In this document: in pieces, positions 1 to 7,952 of the stretch | How positions within the stretch are numbered: the stretch's first letter is position 1 | Layout of the letters: each line of letters begins with the position of its first letter | Origin: Halobacteriovorax sp. HLS | GTDB taxonomy: Bacteria > Bdellovibrionota > Bacteriovoracia > Bacteriovoracales > Bacteriovoracaceae | Length of the DNA: 64,000 nucleotides | Assembly: GCF_004006665.1 (NCBI RefSeq) | Contig: NZ_QOCL01000009.1 | Span: 62,001-126,000 of the forward strand | Direction of reading: 5' to 3' | Translations under genes and position numbers: made by a program | Notes under the pieces: generated by a model | The model's database searches: none | The model's input: the letters and a program-made list of their open reading frames with translations, nothing else | Told to the model about the DNA's origin: nothing

Positions 1-41
1 AATGAATTTTCAATACGTTAGGCTTTTTATAGCTCGTTTGG

Positions 42-61
42 TTATACCCAATTGGATATAA
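42..61. promoter_or_regulatory. Operator-like palindrome 1 upstream of mntA-hepT
   Basis: TTATACCCAATTGGATATAA is an almost perfect 20-bp palindrome, with one C/T mismatch pair in the arms. A second copy of the same design lies 39 bp downstream. The site precedes a gene whose product starts with an XRE-type HTH, so autoregulation is the simplest reading. That role is inferred. Confidence 0.6.
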
Positions 62-80
62 TTGTTAAAGTGTGATATGA

Positions 81-101
81 TTATATCCGATAGGGTATAA
101 T
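81..101. promoter_or_regulatory. Operator-like palindrome 2 overlapping a TATAAT -10 box
   Basis: TTATATCCGATAGGGTATAA repeats the TTATAYCC...GGRTATAA arms of the site at 42-61. Its right arm runs into TATAAT at 96-101, a consensus -10 box 17 bases before the ATG at 118. A repressor bound here would cover the promoter. No good -35 box is visible. Confidence 0.6.
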
Positions 102-117
102 GTAAGAGGGTGTTATT

Positions 118-633
118 ATGAAGAACTATCTAGCTACTACTATTCAGAATGAAAGGTTAAAGACAGGGCTAAATCAGGAGCAAATGGCGAAGGCCACTGG
201 CCTTGGGCTAAAAACAATTCGAAAGATTGAACAAGGCGATATGTCAGTTAAGATGAAAAATATCAATAAGTGTTTAAATTTTCTTGGTATGGAACTTGGC
301 CCAGCTAAGCTTGTGGCCTCTCCGGAAATCAAGTTGAAGAAACAACTTTCTAAAGAGGAAGTTCTAAAGACACTATCAGGAGCTATGAGCATATTTAAGA
401 AAAGGTATAATCTAAAAGAACTTGGATTATTTGGCTCATTCTCTAGAGATGAACAAGCAGAGGATTCAGATATAGACATTCTTTTTTGCGGAGATACCAC
501 CTTTAAAGAAGAAGGTGAAATGACATTAATTTTAGAACATATCTTGGATGGCCATAAAGTTGACTTTACTAATAAGGCCCATCTTAATGAAAGTTTGAAG
601 GAGTCTATTCTAGAGGACGTTATTTATGTCTAA
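118..633 (+). CDS. mntA: XRE HTH fused to MntA-type nucleotidyltransferase antitoxin (type VII TA)
   Basis: Residues 10-60 form an XRE/HipB-like helix-turn-helix. Residues 80-170 form a minimal nucleotidyltransferase with the exact GS-x10-DxD signature: G106, S107, D118 and D120. In characterised MntA-HepT systems the MNT antitoxin transfers AMP to a tyrosine of the HEPN toxin and so silences it. Here the antitoxin also carries its own DNA-binding domain, which fits the two palindromes just upstream. The ATG at 118 is preceded by GAGGG. The gene overlaps the downstream hepT by 8 bases, so the two are almost certainly co-translated. Typical MntA proteins lack the HTH, making this a fusion variant. 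Family assignment is strong; neutralisation of the neighbour is inferred from context. Confidence 0.88.
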   Translation: MKNYLATTIQNERLKTGLNQEQMAKATGLGLKTIRKIEQGDMSVKMKNINKCLNFLGMELGPAKLVASPEIKLKKQLSKEEVLKTLSGAMSIFKKRYNLKELGLFGSFSRDEQAEDSDIDILFCGDTTFKEEGEMTLILEHILDGHKVDFTNKAHLNESLKESILEDVIYV

Positions 634-988
634 AAAATATAAGTCTGATAAGATTTATCTAGAGATGGTAATAGAGCATTGTGAGCGAATAAAAGAGTAT
701 TCAATTGACCTCACTCTAGATGAGTTGCAAAAGAAGGGACTTGTTTTTGATGGTATTTTAATGCGAGCGCAAGCTATCGGTGAAAATATTAGTAAAATTG
801 AAAATGGACAAGATAACCTGATTAGAAACTTTAGAGATACAATTGATTGGAGTGGATTGAAAAGATTTAGAGATGTAATTTCTCATAGGTATGAACAAAT
901 CAGGCCAGATATTCTCTTTAATTTTATTCAAATAGAAATAGATAAAATAATTGAAGGGGCCCGACAGATTCTCAAGCAAAGATACTAA
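626..988 (+). CDS. hepT: HEPN-domain toxin HepT
   Basis: This 120-residue helical protein is of the HepT/DUF86 family. The HEPN active-site motif Rx4HxY is intact (R82, H87, Y89). HEPN toxins of this type are RNases, and the tyrosine of the motif is the site AMPylated by the cognate MntA enzyme. The start codon lies inside the 3' end of the mntA-like gene, 8 bases overlapping, with GAGG upstream of the ATG. Nothing looks truncated. The pair forms a complete type VII toxin-antitoxin module. Its cellular target cannot be read from sequence. Confidence 0.9.
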   Translation: MSKKYKSDKIYLEMVIEHCERIKEYSIDLTLDELQKKGLVFDGILMRAQAIGENISKIENGQDNLIRNFRDTIDWSGLKRFRDVISHRYEQIRPDILFNFIQIEIDKIIEGARQILKQRY

Positions 989-991
989 ATT

Positions 992-1678
992 TCAAAGACA
1001 GCAGTTATTAATCTCCAGATAGTGATCAACACACATAGTCTCACTTGTGACAAAATTTTCATCTAGCATTTTCATCTCTATAAATCGATCAAGACGAAAG
1101 TTTCTATAGTCATCTCTCAGCTCACAGTGGGCCAGTAGTGTCCAACTTGATCCCCAGTACATTAGACCTAATGGACAGAGTACTCTCTCACTTGTGTTGC
1201 CTTTTCCATCTTGGTAATGAACGGAGACTTTTGTTTTATTCATTGAGGCATCTCTAAGTTGAGTGTGCCATTTTGTTTCTTCACGATAATCTGAAAATTT
1301 TGGTACGTAGTATGGAAGTAGCTCTATGAGACTCTTAATTTTTTCAGGAACGACAGAGACAATTTTTTCAAGGGCCGTATTAGCTCCAATTGAAAGGACT
1401 TCGTCACTATGACCCTTTACCATTTTTAGGGCCAGTACCATCGCGGTCATTTCTTGTTCACTGAACATGATAGGAGGTATTTCAAAGTTATATCCCAGTC
1501 GATAGCCTACACCAGCTTCTCCTTCGATTGGAACTCCTGATAAAGATAGTGCCTGAATATCACGATAAATTGTGCGCACAGAGACACCGAGGTTTTCAGC
1601 AATAGACTCTGCTGTTAAAACCTTACGGCGCCCCCTTAGAAGAGATATAATTTGAAATAATCGCTCAGCTTTTCTCAT
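992..1678 (-). CDS. YafY-type HTH/WYL-domain transcriptional regulator
   Basis: Residues 1-60 are a DeoR-like winged HTH (SVRTIYRDIQAL) and the C-terminal half is a WYL domain, the arrangement of the YafY family (usually 220-240 residues; this one is 228). WYL domains sense ligands or nucleic acids and control the attached HTH. The gene lies 14 bases downstream of the VOC-domain gene on the same strand, so the two form an operon. A 24-bp inverted repeat at 2136-2159, upstream of that operon, is the best candidate operator. The 3' end nearly touches hepT, which converges on it. Ligand unknown. Confidence 0.88.
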   Translation of the reverse strand: MRKAERLFQIISLLRGRRKVLTAESIAENLGVSVRTIYRDIQALSLSGVPIEGEAGVGYRLGYNFEIPPIMFSEQEMTAMVLALKMVKGHSDEVLSIGANTALEKIVSVVPEKIKSLIELLPYYVPKFSDYREETKWHTQLRDASMNKTKVSVHYQDGKGNTSERVLCPLGLMYWGSSWTLLAHCELRDDYRNFRLDRFIEMKMLDENFVTSETMCVDHYLEINNCCL

Positions 1679-1692
1679 GCACTAAGCTTATA

Positions 1693-2082
1693 CTAATTTT
1701 TCTCTGTTGGCTCATAGTGAAATACACAAAGCTTATTTCCATCTAGATCTCGAAAATATGATGCATAGAAGGCATCCATTTCTCTAGGTCCTGGCTTTCC
1801 TTCACATGCAGCCCCAAGCTCGATGGCGAGAGCATAAATTTCATTAACTTCCTTTTGAGATTTAAGTTGAAGTGAGATCATTGTGCCATTACCGACAGTC
1901 GCCATGGCGTTATTGTATGGCTTCATAATACAAATTTGCCCTGGAGAATCAGGCGTCCCCCAAGCGATGAACTTCTCATTATCCATATGTCTGCTAGCGT
2001 CAAATGCCCTAGATAATAGCTTGTCATAGAAAACAGCAGATTCTTGAAGGTTATTAGTTCCTAGTGTGATGTAACCGATCAT
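1693..2082 (-). CDS. VOC-family (glyoxalase/bleomycin-resistance fold) protein
   Basis: The 129-residue protein starts YITLGTNNLQESAVFYDKLL, the typical first beta-alpha unit of a vicinal-oxygen-chelate domain, and ends with a second module containing FRDLDGNKLCVFHY. This fold serves lyases, dioxygenases and antibiotic-binding proteins; substrate cannot be assigned. It is the first gene of a two-gene unit with the WYL regulator, a common pairing in bacteria in which the regulator controls a small detoxification-like enzyme. The ATG has an AAGGAGT sequence upstream. Confidence 0.85.
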   Translation of the reverse strand: MIGYITLGTNNLQESAVFYDKLLSRAFDASRHMDNEKFIAWGTPDSPGQICIMKPYNNAMATVGNGTMISLQLKSQKEVNEIYALAIELGAACEGKPGPREMDAFYASYFRDLDGNKLCVFHYEPTEKN

Positions 2083-2135
2083 AGTGACTCCTTTTAGTGT
2101 TTTAATACATATTATTTAAAGACTATAGATCAGGC

Positions 2136-2159
2136 CTACTGACAACGTAGTGTCAGTAG
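2136..2159. promoter_or_regulatory. 24-bp inverted repeat, likely operator
   Basis: The perfect 9-base arms CTACTGACA and TGTCAGTAG flank a 6-base spacer. The site is 54 bases upstream of the VOC gene and faces the sugar dehydrogenase start on the other strand. No U-tract follows it, so it is not a terminator. Control by the WYL regulator encoded in the same operon is inferred. Confidence 0.6.
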
Positions 2160-2235
2160 AGAATTATTATTCATCTTATGTTAGATCATTTTAAATGAGC
2201 TAGATTAAGCTGATAATTATGTGTACCATTTTCTT

Positions 2236-3306
2236 ATGAAATCAATTATCTATATTCTTACAATTTTCATTTGTTTTAATACCTCTGCCATTAATGGAAG
2301 TGTGGAAGTAGCTAAGGTTCCACTTTCTAAATTAAAGCTAAAAGAGGTTTTAAATACTTCGGGAGTTGTATGGAGCTTTTCTTTTATAAACTCTCGTGAG
2401 CTTCTATACACTATTCGTGACGGAAAACTCTTTCATTTAAATATGGAAACAAACACGACAACTAGACTCTCTAATCCTAACGTCCACGCGAAGGGACAAG
2501 GTGGGCTTCTTGATGTTCAGTATTATAAAGTAAGAAATAAGTTCTACATCTATGTAACTTTTAGCGAAAAGAAAAGTGATGTTGTGACAACTAGTCTTGC
2601 ACGAGCTTCATTTGAAATCATAAAAGGTATTCCCACTACTGGAAAGTGGGAAGTACTCTTTAGTGCAAATGTAAAAAGCAGTACCTCTAAGCATTTTGGC
2701 TCTAGATTAGTTAGAAGTGGTGACTACCTCTTTATGGGAATAGGTGATCGTGGTCATAGAGAGTATGCACAAGATAAAAATCTCCATAATGGTAAGATTC
2801 TAAAATTGACGATGGAGGGGAAGGTCCAATTATGGAGTATTGGTCATCGAAATCCTCAAGGCATGGATATTGACCCAGTGTCAGGAGATCTCTATAGCTG
2901 TGAATTTGGACCAAGAGGCGGGGACGAACTAAATCTAGTTATTAAAGGAAAGAACTACGGGTGGCCTTTAACTACTTATGGTAGTGAATACTGGGGTCCA
3001 AGTATTGGAACAACTCAGATGAAGGGAATGGAGCGGCCAATAATGTACTGGACTCCAAGTATCTCTCCCTCAGGAATGGCCTTTTATACTGGAGATAAAG
3101 TTAAGCAGTGGAAAAATAATCTCTTTCTTGCAAACCTCTCAAGCAGGCACTTAAGAAGACTTGTTTTAAAAGATAAGAAAGTCATTGAACAAGAGATCTT
3201 ACTTTCTGATTTTAAACAGAGAATTCGCCATGTGAGAAGTGCTCCAGATGGTTATCTCTATATATCAACAGACTCTGGTAAAATAATTCGTATCTCTTAT
3301 GAATGA
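2236..3306 (+). CDS. PQQ-dependent soluble aldose sugar dehydrogenase family protein, secreted
   Basis: A signal peptide (MKSIIYILTIFICFNTSA) leads into a six-bladed beta-propeller of the glucose/sorbosone dehydrogenase family (GSDH). Hallmarks are GGLLDVQYY, GSRLVRSGDYLFMGIGDRG and GHRNPQG, where Arg-Asn-Pro-Gln matches the PQQ-contacting segment of soluble glucose dehydrogenase. Enzymes of this family oxidise sugars in the periplasm using PQQ. No PQQ biosynthesis genes lie in this window. I prefer the ATG at 2236 over an in-frame GTG at 2221 because the signal peptide starts there; neither has a clear ribosome site. Its stop region overlaps the convergent zinc permease gene by 10 bases. Confidence 0.85.
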   Translation: MKSIIYILTIFICFNTSAINGSVEVAKVPLSKLKLKEVLNTSGVVWSFSFINSRELLYTIRDGKLFHLNMETNTTTRLSNPNVHAKGQGGLLDVQYYKVRNKFYIYVTFSEKKSDVVTTSLARASFEIIKGIPTTGKWEVLFSANVKSSTSKHFGSRLVRSGDYLFMGIGDRGHREYAQDKNLHNGKILKLTMEGKVQLWSIGHRNPQGMDIDPVSGDLYSCEFGPRGGDELNLVIKGKNYGWPLTTYGSEYWGPSIGTTQMKGMERPIMYWTPSISPSGMAFYTGDKVKQWKNNLFLANLSSRHLRRLVLKDKKVIEQEILLSDFKQRIRHVRSAPDGYLYISTDSGKIIRISYE

Positions 3307-4097
3307 CTTTTAGAAAGCATTGTTTTTAAAATCAAACACATGATGAAAAGAAGAAGTATCTGTGCTGAAGAAGTACTAATATTTTCAAATACGATTGAAA
3401 GAAGCAATCCAACTACAGAAGCTGTCGCGGCCATTAGTGCGATAACTTTATTAGATGTTCTTTGACTTTTAAACGAAGTTCCAAGTATCAGATTAGGAAT
3501 CAAAAGAAAGCTTAATGTGTATAGAAACCCTAATCCATAGAGTGAGACAACTAGTGGAATTGAAAATAGAAGTAGATCAAAGGTACTCTTTGGCCTTACT
3601 TTGAATATATTAATATCTAGCGATCTTCTGGAGATTTCTTTGGAGTAGATCTGACTCAAAAGAAAAAAGACTAAGAACACCACGATCAAGACAATATTTT
3701 CCATAAATGAAGAAGTCACCATATTTCCAAAGAATCCAAGACTCATGTGACTATCAAGTTGAGGAAAGAAGCCTATTAGCAGGTATTGAACAGAAATAAT
3801 ACAAAGGTATATACCAACCATATAAGGACCATAGATATTTTTTTGAATATCTATCTTTGAAAGTAATACCTTTCCTAGACTAAAAGAGACATAGCTGACG
3901 ATGAGTGCTTGGGCGCCATTTTCTGAAGAGTGAAAAATGAGTTTTGCTAATAAATTACCAATTAGAGCAAATTGAGATAGCGCAAAAATCTCTAGCACTT
4001 TTCCTCTTACTAATTGATGATGACCTAGAATCGATAAGGATGAAGCTGAGCTAAATGCGACTAAGAATGAGAATTTATAAAAGAGTAGTAATTCCAT
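3297..4097 (-). CDS. znuB: Zinc ABC transporter permease, ZnuB family
   Basis: This 266-residue, highly hydrophobic protein has about eight predicted membrane segments and the layout of the ABC-3 (ZnuB/MntB) family, ending with a helical repeat rich in Ile and Leu. It follows the ATPase gene with no intergenic base and is the last gene of a six-gene zinc operon transcribed leftward. Sequence conservation is modest, so the call rests partly on position next to a clear ZnuA and an ABC ATPase. It would form the inner-membrane channel for zinc, possibly other divalent metals. It converges with the dehydrogenase gene, overlapping it by 10 bases. Confidence 0.85.
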   Translation of the reverse strand: MELLLFYKFSFLVAFSSASSLSILGHHQLVRGKVLEIFALSQFALIGNLLAKLIFHSSENGAQALIVSYVSFSLGKVLLSKIDIQKNIYGPYMVGIYLCIISVQYLLIGFFPQLDSHMSLGFFGNMVTSSFMENIVLIVVFLVFFLLSQIYSKEISRRSLDINIFKVRPKSTFDLLLFSIPLVVSLYGLGFLYTLSFLLIPNLILGTSFKSQRTSNKVIALMAATASVVGLLLSIVFENISTSSAQILLLFIMCLILKTMLSKSHS

Positions 4098-4670
4098 TTA
4101 AAGAATAATCTCCTTCGTCTGAATATTATCAATGCTAATTTTAAGATGACTTACTAATAATAGAGAAGAGACAATCTTCGTCTTTATTAAAGAACTTAAT
4201 AATTGTTTAATCATATCTACAGAGTCAGAATCGAGGTGGTTAAAAGGCTCATCTAGAATGAGTAGCTTTGAATTCTCTTTTACTTTTGTAAGGATCATTG
4301 TCTTTTGCTTCTCTCCACCGCTGGACTTTGTCCAACTTTGAGATAGTTGATCAGCTGTAAAGAAATCATAGTATTTTTTTGAAACACCGTATATTTCTAA
4401 AATTTCTCTTATCGTATATGAAAAGTGAGCTTCAGTATTAGTTAATTGTGGAAGATAAGAAACTTGCTCTTTTGTCACTGACCAATTGATCTGTCCATCA
4501 AGTTGTTTAACTTCACTTAGTATCGTCTTAATGAGTGTAGATTTTCCTGTGCCGTTTTTTCCTTGAAGAAAAGTCATTTCTCCTTCAAGGATATCAAATG
4601 AAAGATTAGACCTTAGGGGCGAGTTATAACCAATTGATAAATTTTGACAAGAAAGGATTTTATTTTTCAT
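4098..4670 (-). CDS. znuC: Zinc ABC transporter ATP-binding protein, ZnuC-like (short)
   Basis: Complete ABC ATPase motifs are visible: Walker A GKNGTGKST at residues 37-45, Q-loop in SYLPQLT, signature SSGGE, Walker B LLILDEP, and an H-loop histidine in LLVSHL. At 190 residues it is shorter than typical ZnuC (230-250), lacking the C-terminal extension. It overlaps the znuA-like gene by 11 bases and abuts the permease. The protein powers zinc import at the inner membrane. The signature has S-S-G-G-E rather than L-S-G-G-E, a tolerated change. Confidence 0.88.
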   Translation of the reverse strand: MKNKILSCQNLSIGYNSPLRSNLSFDILEGEMTFLQGKNGTGKSTLIKTILSEVKQLDGQINWSVTKEQVSYLPQLTNTEAHFSYTIREILEIYGVSKKYYDFFTADQLSQSWTKSSGGEKQKTMILTKVKENSKLLILDEPFNHLDSDSVDMIKQLLSSLIKTKIVSSLLLVSHLKISIDNIQTKEIIL

Positions 4671-5568
4671 CTATACTTGCTTGTAATATCTTTCTAGCGA
4701 TAAATTCTTGATGTTTGCCATAAGACGATAGGTCACTTTGATCAAGTATACTCAAAGGCAATTTAACGACAGGGATTTTACTCATCTCATTAAACTTCTT
4801 TAAGATTCCTGAAGGAGAAGTCGTTGTTGCTAAAACAGCATAGATATTTTGATTCTTTGCAGTTATAGAAACTCTTGCCAGTCGACCTGCAGAAGGCGGT
4901 ACGCCTGGAACCTTTTCTACTGCGCCAAGGTTATTTAGTTTGTACTCATTCATAAAGTAAGTGAATTCTCTATGATATTCTAGAAAATTTGATTTTTGTA
5001 CGGGTTCTAAAATTTGTGTAACCTTTTTCTTAATTGAGTTTAGTTCGGACTCTAAAGCTTCAAATTGCTTTAAGTAGTACTCAGCATTCTTGCTATCAAC
5101 TGTGATTAGAGTATCAAGGATCGTTTGTGCCCCTTGAAGAAATGCCGTTGGGCTTAAGTGATAGTGCGGGTTTCCTTGAGGATGAATATCTCCTTGGGAG
5201 CGGTCAATCTTTCCTGTTGGAACATTGAGTGCTTTGACGGATTTTCCAGTTTCGCAATAACCTCTTCCTCCAGGTTGCACATGCTTATTACCAGATCGAG
5301 ATAATATTTTCGGGGCCCAACCTATTTCTAATTCCATCCCAACTAAGCAAAATAGATCAGCATTTGCGACCTTCCCAATAAAGTGAGGCATGGCATCTAT
5401 ATAATGAGGATCTTCTGTACCATTTAAAAGAGATTCGACTTGAACTTTATCCCCTCCAATCTTTTGCGCAAGCCATTTGATATCAGTTGTCGTTGTTATA
5501 ACTGAGAGCTTGGCCTGTGCCATTAATGGAAGGAGAAAGAATAGTGTTAAAAGTATTTTAGAAGTCAT
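4660..5568 (-). CDS. znuA: Zinc ABC transporter substrate-binding protein, ZnuA family
   Basis: A signal peptide (residues 1-19, cleavage after AQA) is followed by a cluster A-I metal-binding fold. Likely zinc ligands are H55 in TEDPHYIDA, H135 or H137 in NPHYHLSP, and H199 in EYHREF, matching the three histidines of ZnuA proteins. It lacks the long His/Asp-rich loop found in E. coli ZnuA; such segments occur instead in separate upstream proteins of the same operon. It delivers periplasmic zinc to the ZnuB/ZnuC pair. The gene overlaps both neighbours (10 bases with the barrel gene, 11 with znuC), showing tight co-translation. Manganese as substrate is a less likely alternative. Confidence 0.92.
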   Translation of the reverse strand: MTSKILLTLFFLLPLMAQAKLSVITTTTDIKWLAQKIGGDKVQVESLLNGTEDPHYIDAMPHFIGKVANADLFCLVGMELEIGWAPKILSRSGNKHVQPGGRGYCETGKSVKALNVPTGKIDRSQGDIHPQGNPHYHLSPTAFLQGAQTILDTLITVDSKNAEYYLKQFEALESELNSIKKKVTQILEPVQKSNFLEYHREFTYFMNEYKLNNLGAVEKVPGVPPSAGRLARVSITAKNQNIYAVLATTTSPSGILKKFNEMSKIPVVKLPLSILDQSDLSSYGKHQEFIARKILQASIDEK

Positions 5569-6625
5569 GTGCTGGGTGGCTCCCGATAATTAGAATAAGT
5601 TGTAACTGTGCTCTAGTATCTTTTGCAATTGTATGACCTTCTTCTCTGTCAAATTCATGAGCGAGAGTGAATCGAATCTTTGCAAATTCACTCGATGTGT
5701 AAGTTAACTGAGTGAGAGCGCCATAGCTGATATTATTTATTTTCTTATTTGTTATTGAGTTTGTTTTAGATAAATCCTTAAAAGCATCTAATCTAAAACC
5801 AATATTTGTAAACTGACCTGTAGAAAAATCATTGAAGATATAGGTTCCAACTTGTTCGCTAACTTCTTTATTAGCGTTTTCAACTGACTTATACCAAATC
5901 TCAGATAGAAATAGATAGTCTACGATTCTTCCATGCTTTGATTTACCAGTAAAATCAAAACCAATTAGCTTCATATCATTTTTTTGAGCATCAGTACGTC
6001 CAAGGTAGTTAAGACCGAGGTCTAGTCCACTAGTTGAACTAAAAGGGGAGAAGCTCGATAGGCGAAAATAGTGTGTAGGAACCTTTGGCTTTGAGCCTGA
6101 AGTGTGTGAGTGGCCATAGCTGTGTCCACTTGTTAATCCAACAGTTAAATTCAGAGAATGAGTCGTAGGAAGAAGGTAGTTATATTCTAGACCCGAATCG
6201 TAAACACCTTCATCGTCAAAGAACGAACGGTGAATTTTTGGCGCTCTTGTAAATGGCCAATCATGTTGATGGAATCTATTTAAGCGACCAATTCCAAGAA
6301 AGAACTGTCCCACTTTAAAGTTTGAGCGTGGGATAATTTTTGAAGAAGATAGGTAGAGTTCGTGTAGCTCAAAAACTGTTTGTCCGTCTTCATAATGAGC
6401 AGCAGCACTTAGAACACCATTAAATTGATGGTCAACAGGGGAGAAGAACACGATCTCCGCTCCTCTCATCGTTAATAACTCATTTGCCTGACTGTCACTA
6501 TTAAGGCCTTGCTCGTAAAGCATATCACCAGAGACAGCAATTTCTAAACCTGTTCCTAAAAGACCTTGTGAAAAAGTCTTTGAACATAATAGAATTATAG
6601 TGAGAGTGAAGAATATTTTACGCAT
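5558..6625 (-). CDS. Putative outer-membrane beta-barrel protein of the zinc operon
   Basis: The product has a signal peptide (MRKIFFTLTIILLCSKTFSQ) and alternating hydrophobic/polar strands ending in a C-terminal phenylalanine, as in outer-membrane barrels. There is no TonB box or plug domain, so it differs from ZnuD receptors. A His-rich loop (GHSYGHSH) sits near the middle. I start it at the ATG at 6625; a GTG at 6637 is possible. It overlaps both the lipoprotein gene upstream and znuA downstream. Position and loop suggest a role in zinc binding or passage across the outer membrane, but this is inference. I do not recognise a named family. Confidence 0.7.
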   Translation of the reverse strand: MRKIFFTLTIILLCSKTFSQGLLGTGLEIAVSGDMLYEQGLNSDSQANELLTMRGAEIVFFSPVDHQFNGVLSAAAHYEDGQTVFELHELYLSSSKIIPRSNFKVGQFFLGIGRLNRFHQHDWPFTRAPKIHRSFFDDEGVYDSGLEYNYLLPTTHSLNLTVGLTSGHSYGHSHTSGSKPKVPTHYFRLSSFSPFSSTSGLDLGLNYLGRTDAQKNDMKLIGFDFTGKSKHGRIVDYLFLSEIWYKSVENANKEVSEQVGTYIFNDFSTGQFTNIGFRLDAFKDLSKTNSITNKKINNISYGALTQLTYTSSEFAKIRFTLAHEFDREEGHTIAKDTRAQLQLILIIGSHPAHDF

Positions 6626-7253
6626 CAGATAGTGCACCCAATGGACCTTCTAATAAGATAATCAATTCACTGTCACCACTGAAGCCCCAAAATGATCCGC
6701 CTGCTTTACCAACACCTAGCCAAGTGTCAAAAGCAAAGTCTTCTGTGTTATAAAGACAACCACCATCAAAAGTACAATCTTCATCATCACTATGTGTGCC
6801 AAGGTGATCCCAAGCAAGCATATGAACATCTGTATGATCATTGTGAATGTCGATATCTATATCTATAACTTCAGTATTATTTAAAGTGCTGATTTCGCGC
6901 AAATGTGATTTGCCATTAATTGATATTTCTAGACTTACTTTGCCTGCATTTTTTGAAAATTCAAAATCAGCTCCACCAGATAAGTCTCTTGAAGAGAAGA
7001 AGTGAAACTTAAGTTTTCTACCTTCAGGAAGTTTGAACTTTAAGTGGAAGCTATGGGCCGAATTACCACCATTGTCGGAAGTTCCTCTAAGTAAGAACTT
7101 ACCATCTGCAGTTGTGATTGCATCTAGTCCGCCAATGATTTTATTAATTGGATCATCTAATAAATTTGCTCCTGTATCAGCGCCAGTTAAGGCGCCACAT
7201 GAAGTCACAAGCAAATTAAGTAGTGTAAGTATTATAATTGTAAACTTATTCAT
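6618..7253 (-). CDS. Putative metal-binding lipoprotein of the zinc operon
   Basis: The N-terminus has a lipobox (LLVTSCG), so the mature protein is a lipoprotein anchored at Cys19. The body is a beta-rich domain with a His/Asp-rich stretch between about residues 130 and 160 (IHNDHTDVHMLAWDHLGTHSDDED) followed by two cysteines, plausible metal ligands. It is the second gene of the zinc operon, 21 bases after the His-rich gene, and overlaps the barrel gene. I know no named family for it. Zinc scavenging or storage in the periplasm or at the cell surface is inferred from composition and neighbours. Confidence 0.7.
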   Translation of the reverse strand: MNKFTIIILTLLNLLVTSCGALTGADTGANLLDDPINKIIGGLDAITTADGKFLLRGTSDNGGNSAHSFHLKFKLPEGRKLKFHFFSSRDLSGGADFEFSKNAGKVSLEISINGKSHLREISTLNNTEVIDIDIDIHNDHTDVHMLAWDHLGTHSDDEDCTFDGGCLYNTEDFAFDTWLGVGKAGGSFWGFSGDSELIILLEGPLGALSDA

Positions 7254-7274
7254 AGTTACCTCTTAAAGAGTTTT

Positions 7275-7913
7275 TTAATGAGCGTGATCGTGATCATCAT
7301 CTCCAAAATCTAGAGTAGGTTCACCTTCACCTTCACCTTCTTTGCTGTAGTGACAAGCAAAATCCAGTTCACTTCCATGAACATGACATAGAACAAAAAT
7401 TTCTTTAGCTTGTCCATTTAGAGAGTAATTGATTTTTGTCCAAACATCTGTTCCGGCACCATGACCGTCTGAGTGGTCATCCTTGTGAGTCCATACTTTA
7501 TATGAAGTAGCAACACTAAGGTCAGCACCATTTCTAACCATTGCTTTTTCAAATTTATTAAGAGCGACGAGGTGACCTTTTTTGATAAAGTCTAAAGTAA
7601 CTGATGGATCTTTTACTTGTCGATTATCTCCATGTCCGTGATGTTCTTCATGACATGCTAGTGAATCACCGTGTAAGTGACATCCGTATCCAAGTTGAAT
7701 AGCGTCAGTATTAATGATTTTTACGACAATTTCTTCTTGAGACTCTAGAACTGTCTCCCAGGCCGTAATAGAGTTTTCATCTATTTCTACTGATGCCTCT
7801 AAAAGCGAAGCATTGGTTGCAGGAAGTAGCTGGAGACCATTTATTGTTGAAGCAAAAGTATTCGCTTGTAAGAGTAGAGTAAGGGCAGTTATTGAAAATA
7901 ATGATTTAAACAT
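7275..7913 (-). CDS. Secreted His-rich protein with duplicated Cys-His motif, first gene of zinc operon
   Basis: The start is the ATG at 7913, which has GGAGGA upstream; a longer frame to 7943 is unlikely because the signal peptide (MFKSLFSITALTLLLQANTFA) begins here. The 212-residue product is rich in His and Asp. A motif CHxHG...ACH occurs twice, at residues 78-88 and 176-188, and the first copy continues into HEEHHGHG. Two further clusters are THKDDHSDGH near residue 145 and the C-terminal DDDHDHAH. No CxxCH haem motif is present, so zinc is the likeliest ligand. It is the promoter-proximal gene behind a Zur/Fur-like palindrome. Function as zinc trap or chaperone is inferred. Confidence 0.75.
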   Translation of the reverse strand: MFKSLFSITALTLLLQANTFASTINGLQLLPATNASLLEASVEIDENSITAWETVLESQEEIVVKIINTDAIQLGYGCHLHGDSLACHEEHHGHGDNRQVKDPSVTLDFIKKGHLVALNKFEKAMVRNGADLSVATSYKVWTHKDDHSDGHGAGTDVWTKINYSLNGQAKEIFVLCHVHGSELDFACHYSKEGEGEGEPTLDFGDDDHDHAH

Positions 7914-7952
7914 GTAATCCTCCGTTTCTAGTATTTCTAGCAATAGAATCTA

